From Vibrio echinoideorum (lineage in GTDB: Bacteria; Pseudomonadota; Gammaproteobacteria; Enterobacterales; Vibrionaceae), in NCBI RefSeq assembly GCF_024347455.1, contig NZ_AP025483.1, positions 2,480,001 through 2,544,000 on the forward strand: DNA of 64,000 nucleotides, in the 5' to 3' direction. The notes under the pieces were generated by a model that was not told where the DNA came from, searched no databases, and was given only the letters and a program-made list of their open reading frames with translations. Shown piece after piece: positions 8,742-18,324 of the stretch (positions within the stretch are counted from its first letter, which is position 1; every line of letters starts with the position of its first letter). The translations under genes and the position numbers were made by a program.

Positions 8742-10616
8742 ATGAACAATAGCAGCCAATCTTCGCTGTTAACGCAAAAAAGGTTCCTACCCTATTTTAT
8801 TACCCAGTTTCTGGGAGCCTTTAATGACAACATATTCAAAAATGTTCTTTTGCTGTTTGTTGCTTTCGCGAGCATAGACACTCTTCCTATTTCCAGTAAT
8901 TTGTTCATTAATTTGGCCGCTGGCCTTTTTATTTTGCCCTTCTTCCTATTTTCTGCTTTGGCCGGTGTACTGGCTGATAAATACGAAAAATCTTGGTTTA
9001 TCCGTAAAGTTAAGCTTCTTGAAGTAGTGATAATGTCACTGGGTGCAGTCGGATTTATCTACGAAAGCTACGGAATATTACTTTTACTATTGTTTCTCAT
9101 GGGAACGCAAAGCGCTTTCTTTGGCCCAGTGAAATATGCCCTGCTTCCACAGCAGTTAGAGACAAAAGAACTGGTTTCCGGTAATGCCTTAGTTGAAACA
9201 GGTACATTCTTAGCTATTCTGATTGGCACTCTCGGCGCTGGTATCATCGCGTCAGAAGAGAGCGCGAAGCTTATTGCAGCGGTGTGCATTGTTTCATTTG
9301 CAGTTCTTGGGTACATATCAAGTTGCTTTATTCCTGAAGCACCAAGCAATGCGCCTGACTTAAAAGTGAAGTGGCAACCTGTAAAATTAACTCGTGCCAC
9401 ACTCGCGATTGCCAAAAAAGACCGCCCTACTTTCCAAGCATTGATGTCAATCAGTTGGTTCTGGTTCCTTGGTGCGGCTTACCTAACTCAATTCCCTAAC
9501 TTCACAAAACTGCATCTGAACGGCACCGAAAGCTCGGTCGCGTTTTTGCTGGCGCTATTTTCGGTGGGCATTGCGATCGGCTCCCTGGCTTGTGACAAAT
9601 TATCCAATCACCGAATTGAAATTGGTATCGTGCCAATGGGCAGCCTAGGTATTTCAGTATTTGGTCTATTGATGGCGATATCGATTCCTGAATCCTTGCC
9701 TCCGTTCGGATCATTCCACGAATTTCTAACGCATTCCGAACTATGGCCATTGTTTGCTTATCTGCTACTACTTGGGATTTCTGGTGGTATATTTATCGTT
9801 CCGCTTTATTCCTTAATGCAGTTACGAGCAAAACCAAATGAGCGAGCGCAAGTGATCGCAGGGCTCAACATTTACAACTCATTGTTCATGGTGGGAAGCG
9901 CCATTCTGGGCATCATCTGCCTTAGTGTACTTAAGCTTTCAATTCCGCAATTGTTTATGTTGTTGGCGCTTTTGAACACTTTAGTGATGTTTTGCTTGTT
10001 TTATCAGGTGCCTATCTATGCTTTCCGTTTTTTCACTTGGGTTGTAACTCATACTATGTATCGGGTTAAGCACAAGAACTTGCATCATTTGCCTGAAAAA
10101 GGCGGAGCGTTGATTGTCTGTAACCATGTGAGCTATATGGATGCATTGCTACTTACTGCCGTTTGCCCGCGCTTGATTCATTTTGTAATGGAAGAAGACT
10201 ATGCCAAGCTCCCGCCATTACGACGTTTCTTGAAACGAGCTGGGGTTATTCCTATCTCATCGACTAATCGAAACTCAATGCGTAACGCTTTCAAAACAGT
10301 AGAACAGGCGCTGCATGAAGGCCACATCGTCTGTATTTTCCCTGAAGGAAAGCTTACCTCAGACGGTGAAGTCGCCGAATTCATGCGTGGCATGGAGTTA
10401 ATTCTCAGACGTTCCCCTGTATCCGTTATTCCAATGGCGCTCAAAGGGTTGTGGGGAAGTTACTTCAGTCGTTTTAAAGGAAGAGCATGCAAAGGCTTAC
10501 CAACTCGTTTCTGGACTAAGCTAGAGATAGAAGCTGGAGAGCCTATTTTACCGAAAGATGCGAATTGCGAGACACTGCGCCAGGCCGTTGCTGAACTTCG
10601 TGGGCCGTTACGCTAA
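8742..10616 (+). CDS. MFS transporter fused to a PlsC-type acyltransferase
   Basis: 624 residues. Residues 1 to about 425 form a 12-helix major-facilitator domain resembling the lysophospholipid flippase LplT (opening FLPYFITQFLGAFNDNIFKN). Residues about 435-624 form a 1-acyl-glycerol-3-phosphate acyltransferase domain with the catalytic motif NHVSYMD (His462, Asp467) and the substrate motif FPEGKLTSDG. This would flip a lysophospholipid inward and re-acylate it in one polypeptide, as LplT and Aas do together in E. coli, but the AMP-forming acyl-ACP synthetase part of Aas is absent. It is co-transcribed with the TetR gene, with a good AAGGAAAG ribosome binding site. Activity is inferred from the domains only. 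Confidence 0.88.
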   Translation: MNNSSQSSLLTQKRFLPYFITQFLGAFNDNIFKNVLLLFVAFASIDTLPISSNLFINLAAGLFILPFFLFSALAGVLADKYEKSWFIRKVKLLEVVIMSLGAVGFIYESYGILLLLLFLMGTQSAFFGPVKYALLPQQLETKELVSGNALVETGTFLAILIGTLGAGIIASEESAKLIAAVCIVSFAVLGYISSCFIPEAPSNAPDLKVKWQPVKLTRATLAIAKKDRPTFQALMSISWFWFLGAAYLTQFPNFTKLHLNGTESSVAFLLALFSVGIAIGSLACDKLSNHRIEIGIVPMGSLGISVFGLLMAISIPESLPPFGSFHEFLTHSELWPLFAYLLLLGISGGIFIVPLYSLMQLRAKPNERAQVIAGLNIYNSLFMVGSAILGIICLSVLKLSIPQLFMLLALLNTLVMFCLFYQVPIYAFRFFTWVVTHTMYRVKHKNLHHLPEKGGALIVCNHVSYMDALLLTAVCPRLIHFVMEEDYAKLPPLRRFLKRAGVIPISSTNRNSMRNAFKTVEQALHEGHIVCIFPEGKLTSDGEVAEFMRGMELILRRSPVSVIPMALKGLWGSYFSRFKGRACKGLPTRFWTKLEIEAGEPILPKDANCETLRQAVAELRGPLR

Positions 10617-10748
10617 ATAGCGGTTAACTAAATGGTGTGAACTACATCGCAATAAGTTAAATAGCGAGTCGCTAAATAACATTAACGAAGCGGTACTCAG
10701 CACAACAATATCCAGCCACATTTATATCGATGAAAAAGTAGCCCTATA

Positions 10749-10779
10749 AACAAGCGTTAAGTTTTCCTTAACGTTTGTT
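10749..10779 (+). terminator. Possible terminator hairpin after the acyltransferase gene
   Basis: A 13-bp stem with one G-U pair (10749-10761 with 10767-10779) and a 5-nt loop, about 130 bp beyond the stop codon. It lacks a good T run, so a Rho-assisted stop or a 3' stabilising hairpin is as likely. Confidence 0.4.
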
Positions 10780-10863
10780 CAATTCATTTAGACTTACTTA
10801 CCATTGAGTTAGGCGTATAGTCTCACACTACGCTGCCATCACTAAAAGTGACAACCGAATATA

Positions 10864-11784
10864 ATGAACCTAAAAAAGTCTATTCCATTTTATCTTGGTG
10901 CTCTATTTTGCTTAACCCCTTGGGTAAGCTCACCGACTGCACTCGTTATCGGTTTTCTTCTAGCGAGTTTAGGTTTAGTACCTGAGCACTTGGAAGTCGG
11001 TAAACTAACAAAGAAGCTACTGGCCTATTCGATTGTTGGCTTGGGCTTTGGCATTCAGTTTGAAAAAGCACTGGCGGTAACCGGCGATGGAATTGGTTTA
11101 ATTGTCACGACTATAATCGGCACGCTAGTCGTAGGTTGGTTCTTAGCAAAACGAATGGGGCTGGATCGCACCACGGGTTACCTTATCTCTTCTGGTACTG
11201 CAATTTGTGGTGGCAGCGCGATTGCAGCGGTAGCTCCAGCGATTAAAGCAGACGATGAACAGATTGGCTTGGCGTTAGCCACTGTATTCGTATTGAACTC
11301 AATCGCTCTATTCTTATTCCCGATGATTGGCCATGCGCTTGATCTAAGCCAGCAAACCTTTGGCACATGGGCTGCGATAGCGATTCATGATACCTCTTCA
11401 GTTGTTGGTGCCGCATCAGCTTACGGCGAAGAAGCACTAACGACCGCAACAACATTGAAGCTAGCACGCGCACTTTGGATTATCCCAATCGCGTTGGTCA
11501 GTGCAATGATTTTCAAGAACGATCAAAAGAAGATTACGATTCCCTACTTCATTTTCTTCTACTGCGCCGCTATTGCGATTAGTGACTTGCTGCCACAATT
11601 TGAGATGGTCTACCAAGGTATCTTTGATGTCTCTAAGCGTGCATTGGTGTTATGTCTATTCTTGATTGGTTGCGGTATTTCCGTTGAGAAACTGAAAGCA
11701 GCAGGGCCAAAGCCATTGATGTTCGGTATTACTATGTGGGTGATGATTTCTACCGGATCACTAGCGTGGTTAACGCTCGCCTAA
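10864..11784 (+). CDS. YeiH-family putative sulfate exporter (membrane protein)
   Basis: 306 residues, almost entirely hydrophobic, with about ten membrane helices and the conserved segments of the YeiH/UPF0324 family ([19 protein letters not shown] and [16 protein letters not shown]). The family is annotated as a putative sulfate exporter, but transport has hardly been tested and the substrate should be taken as unknown. No LysR regulator is next to it, unlike the E. coli yeiE-yeiH pair. It is monocistronic. The ATG at 10864 has only a weak upstream purine stretch, but the N-terminus begins directly before the first helix as expected. Confidence 0.85.
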   Translation: MNLKKSIPFYLGALFCLTPWVSSPTALVIGFLLASLGLVPEHLEVGKLTKKLLAYSIVGLGFGIQFEKALAVTGDGIGLIVTTIIGTLVVGWFLAKRMGLDRTTGYLISSGTAICGGSAIAAVAPAIKADDEQIGLALATVFVLNSIALFLFPMIGHALDLSQQTFGTWAAIAIHDTSSVVGAASAYGEEALTTATTLKLARALWIIPIALVSAMIFKNDQKKITIPYFIFFYCAAIAISDLLPQFEMVYQGIFDVSKRALVLCLFLIGCGISVEKLKAAGPKPLMFGITMWVMISTGSLAWLTLA

Positions 11785-11848
11785 TCCGCTGAAAAGTACT
11801 TTAGATTCGTTAGTGCTAGTTTAGTTAGTAACAAACTAGCGAACAAAA

Positions 11849-11886
11849 AAACAAAAAGGCAAAGCTCTAGTGGGCTTTGCCTTTAT
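11849..11886. terminator. Bidirectional terminator between yeiH-type gene and small membrane gene
   Basis: Stem AAAGGCAAAGC (11855-11865) pairs with GCTTTGCCTTT (11874-11884). The minus-strand side ends in a long T-rich run, the plus-strand side in TTTATC. It sits between convergent genes and probably serves both, best for the minus strand. Confidence 0.8.
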
Positions 11887-11922
11887 CGTTTATAACGTAC
11901 ATATCTACAATTGAAACTGTCA

Positions 11923-12087
11923 CTAATCAAACAGGGGCTTATCACTCTTGTTACTCTCTCTTTTCATCAAAACAAGTACCACAACCAGTACAAATGCAGT
12001 GAGTTCAGCTAACGATCGAGTCAGACCTGACGAAGTAACCGCTTGTCCTATCTGCAGCAAAACCGCAATAATGAGGGCAATTTTCAT
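11923..12087 (-). CDS. Small hydrophobic protein, 54 residues
   Basis: A short minus-strand gene starts with ATG at 12087 (MKIALIIAVLLQIGQAV) and stops at TAG 11923. An AAGG ribosome binding site lies about 9 nt upstream and a strong terminator about 40 bp downstream, which argues for a real gene. It has an N-terminal hydrophobic helix, a polar turn with TSSGLTRS, a second helix (LAELTAFVLVVVLVLM) and a basic-polar tail (KRESNKSDK). It is probably a small inner-membrane protein. I do not recognise a family. It lies between the yeiH-type gene and menE, and is probably transcribed alone. Confidence 0.6.
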   Translation of the reverse strand: MKIALIIAVLLQIGQAVTSSGLTRSLAELTAFVLVVVLVLMKRESNKSDKPLFD

Positions 12088-12243
12088 AATAAGACCTTAT
12101 TCTATAATCCGTTATTTATAGGGCTTATTATGATGGATGGTTATAAAGATAATAAATTCTGTTTTGAACTATCTAATTGCTAAATTAACTAACCGTCTTC
12201 CAATCTAGCAAACGACACACAACTTCCAGAGCTGTACGGCTTT

Positions 12244-13686
12244 TTAGTTCCTACGTTGAAACAACCAAGATGCCAAGCCTGCTCTCGATACTTTGATCCC
12301 CTGCTGTTCTTGCTCAGGCATTTGATAATACTCGATAGGAAATTTGAATCGCTCTAGGCTCCCTTGTAACTGTTCTGCGAACCAACCTTTGGTAGGTAGT
12401 TCATCACAATCGATAATCGCTACAGGTCTAAAACCAAACTCACGGTCTTCAACAGGGATGACAAAAGCCTGTTTAACCTCAGATAATTGAGTTAGCGCTC
12501 GCTCAATTTCTTCGCAGTGAATGTTCTCGCCACCAGAAATAAATTGGTTATCCGCTCGGCCAATAATCGACACTTGTTCGCCGTCCCATTCACCGAGATC
12601 TTTACTATCGAACCAACCCTGAGCATCCACCAAGGGTGTTAATTCACCTTGATGGCAATAGCCAGAAGCCAGTGTATCGCCACCAATAAAAATTCGTTGG
12701 TCTTCAATTTTCAATTGTCGATGATTGAGCACAAATCCTGCGGTGCGAGTTGAATCAACAGGCTTAGCCGTCACAGTCGAAGCCGCTTCTGTCATACCAT
12801 ACCCAAGCCAGGTTTCAATACCCATCTGTTGAGCTTGAAGACCAAGTTCTTCTGGAATATGGCTACCGCCCAAAAGTACATGAGTCAAAGTAAGTGCTTG
12901 CTTACTCTTCAATAACCTATGCAGTTGAGTCGCGACCAATGAAGCATGACTGCACCCCTCAATATCCGTTTCGAGTTGGCCTGACCCTATTTTGATACAA
13001 CCACCAGCCGCCAACCAACGATGAACAATCGCCAAGCCCGACACATGGTACATAGGTAAACTAAGCAACCAAGTATCGTCTTGTTCAAAACAAAAAACGT
13101 CGAGTAACCCTTGCGCTGAACACAAGTGTTGTTCAAGTGTATGGGCAACCGCTTTGGGATTTCCGGTAGAACCAGAAGTGAATACGATAGTGGCTAAACA
13201 ATTAGGCTCAAAACAAGAATCAGCTTTAGTTTGAGGCTCAGTAAAGCCAGTAGCTGTGTTTATTTCTGACAGCTTTTGCAATGAAGGTAACGTCAATAAC
13301 TTAACATTCAGAGGGAGGACTTCAGATAACTCTATTCCACAGCTGTCTAACAACCAAACAAAGTTATTATCGTTTTCACTATAGAGAGAATCGAGTTTCT
13401 GTTTTAGGCGAGAAACAGGCTGAGGCATCGTAAACGCACAAACCACACCCAAATTGAGTGCGGCAAGATAAACAGGAATCACTTCAGCCTGATTCTTACC
13501 AACAATCGTCAGTACATCACCTTCAGATAGGCCTTGACGAGACAACTGTTGTTGGTACTCACTCACTAACGCTGTTACTTGCTGCCAAGTGTAAGCTCGA
13601 TTAGCAGTGACTAACGCGGGTTGATGTGGGTTCTGCTGCGCCCACTGTACCCAGAGCGGGTGATGATTAGATTGTGGGCGCATCAT
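12244..13686 (-). CDS. menE: o-Succinylbenzoate-CoA ligase MenE
   Basis: 480 residues. An AMP-forming ligase that activates o-succinylbenzoate to its CoA ester in menaquinone synthesis. Visible signatures are the phosphate loop TIVFTSGSTGNPKAVAHT (about 170-187), the GYGMTEAA motif and the SKDLGEWDGEQVSIIGRAD hinge region. The C-terminal lysine region follows (GIKVSRAGL). It is last in the men operon, 52 bp after menC. The operon order, with menE last, matches E. coli. Confidence 0.93.
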   Translation of the reverse strand: MMRPQSNHHPLWVQWAQQNPHQPALVTANRAYTWQQVTALVSEYQQQLSRQGLSEGDVLTIVGKNQAEVIPVYLAALNLGVVCAFTMPQPVSRLKQKLDSLYSENDNNFVWLLDSCGIELSEVLPLNVKLLTLPSLQKLSEINTATGFTEPQTKADSCFEPNCLATIVFTSGSTGNPKAVAHTLEQHLCSAQGLLDVFCFEQDDTWLLSLPMYHVSGLAIVHRWLAAGGCIKIGSGQLETDIEGCSHASLVATQLHRLLKSKQALTLTHVLLGGSHIPEELGLQAQQMGIETWLGYGMTEAASTVTAKPVDSTRTAGFVLNHRQLKIEDQRIFIGGDTLASGYCHQGELTPLVDAQGWFDSKDLGEWDGEQVSIIGRADNQFISGGENIHCEEIERALTQLSEVKQAFVIPVEDREFGFRPVAIIDCDELPTKGWFAEQLQGSLERFKFPIEYYQMPEQEQQGIKVSRAGLASWLFQRRN

Positions 13687-13738
13687 AAGATAACCAAGTT
13701 ATAAATTGAGAACGGTCTAAGCCAATCGAACGATCAGC

Positions 13739-14746
13739 CTAAGAAGACCAAATCAATTGCTGTTGTTTAAGCGTTGAAACTGGAAGCTGACAACCCGGCC
13801 AAGAAACTTCTAGCTGTTGCTGATACAAGCCAATCGTATCAAGCCCTGGAACTTCATTAGGTAAGTATTGCTGTGCCAATCGAGCAATCTGAGTTAAACC
13901 AAGGCTCGACTCTATGCTTGAGCTCAATACAGGTTTAATACCAAGTTGTTGAGCACGTTCAATGATTGCAACACAGCGCTCTACCGAGCCAATCAGAGTC
14001 GGTTTGATGACAATCGCTTTAACACCTGTCAAATCACTCAGGTTAAATTCAGGGCTTCGTACCGCTTCTTGCAAAGTCTCATCCCACGCAATCGCCACAC
14101 CGTGATCAATAGCAAATGCCAAGCTATCTTCTGGCTTCAGACAAGGCTCTTCGATAAAGCTAATACGCTGACGCAGTGAAGGCGAAATGTACTTAATGAA
14201 TTGTTTCGCTTTTTCTGGTTTCCACGCACGGTTAGCATCAAGTCTTAACGTTAAGTCAGGAATCGATTCAAGGAATAAGCTCACCAGCATGCCATCACGA
14301 ATTGCTTCATAAAGCCCAACTTTTACCTTAGCAACCTTCTCGCCTTTCATCTCATTGAGCACAGGAATCAGCTCATCAGGATCGCCAGTACACAGAGGCG
14401 CAGCTTGGTAGTTGCCTTCTGCGTGGAGATCACCTCGTAATTCCATCATCGCCATCGAGAAACCAAATGCGACAGAAGGGTGCAGTTCATCAAACGGCGT
14501 TTGAGGGTTATTGTGGCTCCAAAGCTCTAGTTCGTGTTGCAGCTGAATACCAGCTTGTTCGGTATCTTCTTGGCTAAAGCCGGGTAAGGGAGCAACTTCG
14601 CCAAACCCCGTTTTACCGTCGCACTCAAGTTGGATTATATAACCCATTCGTTCGCTCAACTTATTATCACGAAGTATCACGCCGCTATCCATAGGTAATT
14701 GATAACGGTAGAGTTTAGCTTGGCGCTGAGAATTCACTGAGTTCAT
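13739..14746 (-). CDS. menC: o-Succinylbenzoate synthase MenC
   Basis: 335 residues. An enolase-superfamily enzyme that dehydrates SHCHC to o-succinylbenzoate. The catalytic lysines are in KVKVGL. The metal ligands appear in order as RLDANRAW, FIEEPC and AWDET, with a later KPTLIGS lysine. The length is slightly above the E. coli enzyme (about 320). The gene lies between menB (74 bp gap) and menE in the six-gene men operon. Start MNSVNSQRQAKLYRYQLP fits the family and has a GGAAACC purine stretch upstream. Confidence 0.93.
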   Translation of the reverse strand: MNSVNSQRQAKLYRYQLPMDSGVILRDNKLSERMGYIIQLECDGKTGFGEVAPLPGFSQEDTEQAGIQLQHELELWSHNNPQTPFDELHPSVAFGFSMAMMELRGDLHAEGNYQAAPLCTGDPDELIPVLNEMKGEKVAKVKVGLYEAIRDGMLVSLFLESIPDLTLRLDANRAWKPEKAKQFIKYISPSLRQRISFIEEPCLKPEDSLAFAIDHGVAIAWDETLQEAVRSPEFNLSDLTGVKAIVIKPTLIGSVERCVAIIERAQQLGIKPVLSSSIESSLGLTQIARLAQQYLPNEVPGLDTIGLYQQQLEVSWPGCQLPVSTLKQQQLIWSS

Positions 14747-14820
14747 TAGGTTTCCTAAAAAGCGGGAACATTAAAACAAAACGAGCCGCTATTAGCGACT
14801 CATTCTGAATAGGAGTAAGA

Positions 14821-15687
14821 CTATGGGTTACGCGGGAATTTGTCGAAATCAGGTCGACGTTTCTCGTTAAACGCATTTCGGCCTTCTTGGCCTTCCTCTG
14901 TCATGTAAAACATCATTGTCGCGTTACCCGCTAGCTCTTGTAGACCGGCTTGGCCGTCACAGTCTGCGTTTAGTGCGGCTTTCAAGCAACGCAGTGCCAT
15001 TGGGCTGTGTTGAAGAACTTCACGGCACCAGCGAACGGTTTCTTTCTCTAGTTCAGCAACAGGTACAACTGTATTCACTAGGCCCATGTCCAATGCTTCT
15101 TGAGCATCGTAAAAACGACACAAGAACCAAATTTCACGCGCTTTCTTCTGGCCAACGATACGAGCCATGTAAGAAGCACCCCAGCCGCCATCAAATGAAC
15201 CCACTTTAGGGCCAGTCTGACCGAACTGTGCGTTTTCAGCTGCGATAGTAAGGTCTGCCATCATGTGAAGTACATGCCCACCACCGACTGCCCAACCAGA
15301 TACTGCTGCGATAACCGGTTTTGGACAAGTACGAATTTGACGTTGGAAGTCCAGTACGTTCAGGTGATGAGTACCTGAATCATCTTGATAGCCACCGTAA
15401 TCACCACGAATACTTTGATCACCACCAGAACAGAACGCCTTCTCACCAAGACCCGTTAAAATGATCACGCCTACTTTCTCGTCGTAACGAGCATCAGCCA
15501 GTGCATTGATCATCTCTTTCACGGTTTGTGGACGGAACGCATTGTGTACTTGAGGACGCGCAATCGTGATTTTCGCAATACCATCGTCAGATTTGTGGTA
15601 CTGAATATCTTCAAATTGACTGCTTTCATCGCGCCAGTTAACGGCTGCGTAAAGTTCTTCTTCGGTGATGCCTACTGTTTTAGCCAT
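14821..15687 (-). CDS. menB: 1,4-Dihydroxy-2-naphthoyl-CoA synthase MenB
   Basis: 288 residues from the ATG at 15687 ([18 protein letters not shown]), the N-terminus usual for MenB. A GTG ten codons upstream also opens the frame but looks like leader sequence. It is a crotonase-fold enzyme that closes the second ring of menaquinone from o-succinylbenzoyl-CoA. Characteristic stretches are [35 protein letters not shown] and [18 protein letters not shown]; the latter two form the oxyanion hole and active site. It follows menH by about 100 bp in the men operon. Confidence 0.95.
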   Translation of the reverse strand: MAKTVGITEEELYAAVNWRDESSQFEDIQYHKSDDGIAKITIARPQVHNAFRPQTVKEMINALADARYDEKVGVIILTGLGEKAFCSGGDQSIRGDYGGYQDDSGTHHLNVLDFQRQIRTCPKPVIAAVSGWAVGGGHVLHMMADLTIAAENAQFGQTGPKVGSFDGGWGASYMARIVGQKKAREIWFLCRFYDAQEALDMGLVNTVVPVAELEKETVRWCREVLQHSPMALRCLKAALNADCDGQAGLQELAGNATMMFYMTEEGQEGRNAFNEKRRPDFDKFPRNP

Positions 15688-15789
15688 GGTGATTCCCATT
15701 GTTCTATTAGAGAACACAACTATCGAATAGTCGTGACGGTGTTGCTCTGCTTTTGATAGCGCTTTGTACGAGATAATCGCTCAATCAGT

Positions 15790-16590
15790 TTAGCGACGAC
15801 TGGCGATACATTGAATTATCAGGTTTGAAAACAGCTCTGGTTGCTCAAAATGAACATTGTGACCCGCGTAATCTACCTGACTATATTCAAAGCCACTATT
15901 CTCAGCTAGCTCCATGAATTTACGATCTTTTTCACCACACACATAATGCAATTGATGCTCATGAGATTTTAATGTGGCACGTAAATCCGGTTGCTTCGCT
16001 AATGAAGTCGATAACAACATATTTGCTACGGATACTCCAAGGTTACCACTACGCTTTATGACCAAAGTTTGTCTTTGCTCATGATTTAGTGAAGAAAAGA
16101 CGCTTTGCTGATACCAATCGTCTAAAACATCCTCAATTGACTGCTGCGCAAAGCGAACAGCCCACTGCGTATCATGTACTAACCTCTGTGTTCTTTCTTC
16201 ATCACACTCTAAGCCAAAGTTGCCACCTTCAATGATGACTTTCTCTAGGTTGAGCGTCTCAAAGCAAGGGCTTGTCACTCCATACATGGCGAGCCTTCCT
16301 CCCATCGAGTAGCCAATCATTACGATAGGATAATCCGCCGGAAGATCGTTGAGGGCAAGTTGAGCAGTGATGCACTGAACGATTTTCTTGCAGCAATGAT
16401 CAAAGCCTACTGGGTCGATAAAGCGACTTTGTCCGTGCCCGGGCAAATCTATGCAAAGACGAGGAAAATCTTCGAGAAATGGATGACATGCACTCCAATC
16501 ATCCCCACTTCCGAGTAAACCATGTAAAAAAACAAGCAAAGGTTTGTCAGAAGATACTTTTGAAGCTGGGTAATAATTGGAGTAAAGCAT
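15790..16590 (-). CDS. menH: SHCHC synthase MenH
   Basis: 266 residues. An alpha/beta-hydrolase that removes pyruvate from the MenD product SEPHCHC to give SHCHC. It shows the oxyanion segment VFLHGLLGSGDDW, the nucleophile elbow GYSMGGR and a C-terminal AGHNVHFEQP carrying the catalytic histidine. It lies 9 bp after menD and is surely co-transcribed. The position between menD and menB is the enterobacterial order, which supports MenH over another hydrolase. Confidence 0.92.
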   Translation of the reverse strand: MLYSNYYPASKVSSDKPLLVFLHGLLGSGDDWSACHPFLEDFPRLCIDLPGHGQSRFIDPVGFDHCCKKIVQCITAQLALNDLPADYPIVMIGYSMGGRLAMYGVTSPCFETLNLEKVIIEGGNFGLECDEERTQRLVHDTQWAVRFAQQSIEDVLDDWYQQSVFSSLNHEQRQTLVIKRSGNLGVSVANMLLSTSLAKQPDLRATLKSHEHQLHYVCGEKDRKFMELAENSGFEYSQVDYAGHNVHFEQPELFSNLIIQCIASRR

Positions 16591-16599
16591 GTAAAGTCC

Positions 16600-18324
16600 T
16601 TAGGCTAATGCCTCTGTGAGCATTGAACTGAATTGTTTCAGTAAAGTAGACGCTTGTTCGGGAGGCGTCTTAACTTCAACGATCAAGGTACCCTGACCTT
16701 GCTCGAAATGTTGATCGACAATATTTTGATAGCAATTCAAAGTTTCAGGTACAGCGTAACCGAGCTGAAATTGCGCAGCAGCATGTTCAAAGCTGAAACC
16801 ATGAGGCATTTGATAAAGTGACTGTTTTTGTTGCTCAGGAACCGGCAACAAATCAAAGATCGCCCCACCGTCGTTGTTAGTCACAACAATAACCATTGGC
16901 GTTAAATTATGAGTCAGCAGAGCCAGCGAGTTGAGGTCGTACAACAAAGAGGTATCACCGAGCAACATCAATAAAGGGTTTTGGTTAGCTTTCACCACGC
17001 CCGCAGCCGTCGCCACCAAGCCATCAATGCCCGATGCACCACGATTACTGTAAACTTGATTCGCAGATATTGATGACAGCATATCCACCAGCCTTACCAT
17101 CAAGCTGTTTCCCACAAACAACTCTCTGTCTTTAAGTCTAGTCGACAAATCAACGGCAACACTTAGCTCCGTCAGTTGGTCGTTATTAGATATCTGTGCC
17201 AACGCTAATTGTTGAACTGTATTCGCAACTTCCACCAAAGGTTCAGCCCAGCCTGCATGTTGGCCTAACAAGGTTGGTAGATGCTGACCCGATATCCATG
17301 AATCAATATTTCCAACAATATGAATTTGAGGCAGGTGATCTTGGTTTATACGATGCGTGTCTGGTGAAACAACGATGTATTGTGATGAATTGAATCGTGC
17401 TGCTTTCGACTTTATCCATTGGTTAAGTCGCTTAGAAACAATGCGCTCACCAAATTGAAGAATGAAATCACATTGGTTAAGTTGCTCTTTGGCTATATCA
17501 CTCTGCATCCACAGATCATAGTGTTTCCAATCGCTGCTTACGCCCGATTGAGGATCGCAGAAGATTGGCCAACCTAAAGCTGATGCAAACTGTTTTGCTT
17601 TTTTCGCGGCTTTATTATCGATAGAGCCAATAATCACCACACCTTTACGGGCAACGTAATCGCCCGGCGCGACTGGCTGTTCATTCAAATGGTTAGGCAA
17701 GTAGGTATTGGAATACGGGCTCGTCGAAGCTTTCCACCCTGCAATACTGGCCGTGTAATCAGCATACATTTCAGCACTGTTCACTGAATAGAGAGGCTCA
17801 GGGAACGGACAATTAATATGAATCGCACCGCCAACACTTTGTTGTTTCGCGAGCGCGTGATCAACCGATGTCAGCAGCCAATTCAACGAAATTTGTGTGG
17901 TTGGACTTGGTAAATTAAGTGCGCTTTCAACATGGGTTGAAAAGATTCCCTGTTGCTGAATCGCTTGGTTTGCACCACAGTTAACCAAATCAATGGGTCT
18001 ATCAGAGGTCAACAAGATCAACTTCTCTCGTGTCAGCCCTGACTCAGCAGTTGCAGGCAGCAGATTCGAAACGGCTGTACCCGATGTAACGATCACCGCA
18101 ACAGGCTTATCGCTTGCCTTTGCTAAGCCTAAAGCAAGAAACCCAAGACCACGCTCATCAAAGTGAGTATGTAGAGTTAGCTTGGAGTTAGCTTCTGCTT
18201 CGAGTGTTAACGGCGTTGAGCGAGAGCCTGGCGCGACACAAATATGTTCCACGCCACTGCGTGCAAGCTCTTCAAGTAATGTGTTACACCAAACTCTATT
18301 TAATACGGCTTGGTCGTGATTCAT
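16600..18324 (-). CDS. menD: SEPHCHC synthase MenD
   Basis: 574 residues. A thiamine-diphosphate enzyme that joins isochorismate and 2-oxoglutarate to form SEPHCHC, the first committed step of menaquinone synthesis. Visible are the N-terminal glutamate region (VEHICVAPGSRSTPL), GTAVSNLLPA, and the ThDP-magnesium motif (LLGDTSLLYDLNSL ... NNDGGAIF). Its ATG overlaps the menF stop by four bases (ATGA), so the two are translationally coupled. Length is typical for the family. Confidence 0.95.
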   Translation of the reverse strand: MNHDQAVLNRVWCNTLLEELARSGVEHICVAPGSRSTPLTLEAEANSKLTLHTHFDERGLGFLALGLAKASDKPVAVIVTSGTAVSNLLPATAESGLTREKLILLTSDRPIDLVNCGANQAIQQQGIFSTHVESALNLPSPTTQISLNWLLTSVDHALAKQQSVGGAIHINCPFPEPLYSVNSAEMYADYTASIAGWKASTSPYSNTYLPNHLNEQPVAPGDYVARKGVVIIGSIDNKAAKKAKQFASALGWPIFCDPQSGVSSDWKHYDLWMQSDIAKEQLNQCDFILQFGERIVSKRLNQWIKSKAARFNSSQYIVVSPDTHRINQDHLPQIHIVGNIDSWISGQHLPTLLGQHAGWAEPLVEVANTVQQLALAQISNNDQLTELSVAVDLSTRLKDRELFVGNSLMVRLVDMLSSISANQVYSNRGASGIDGLVATAAGVVKANQNPLLMLLGDTSLLYDLNSLALLTHNLTPMVIVVTNNDGGAIFDLLPVPEQQKQSLYQMPHGFSFEHAAAQFQLGYAVPETLNCYQNIVDQHFEQGQGTLIVEVKTPPEQASTLLKQFSSMLTEALA

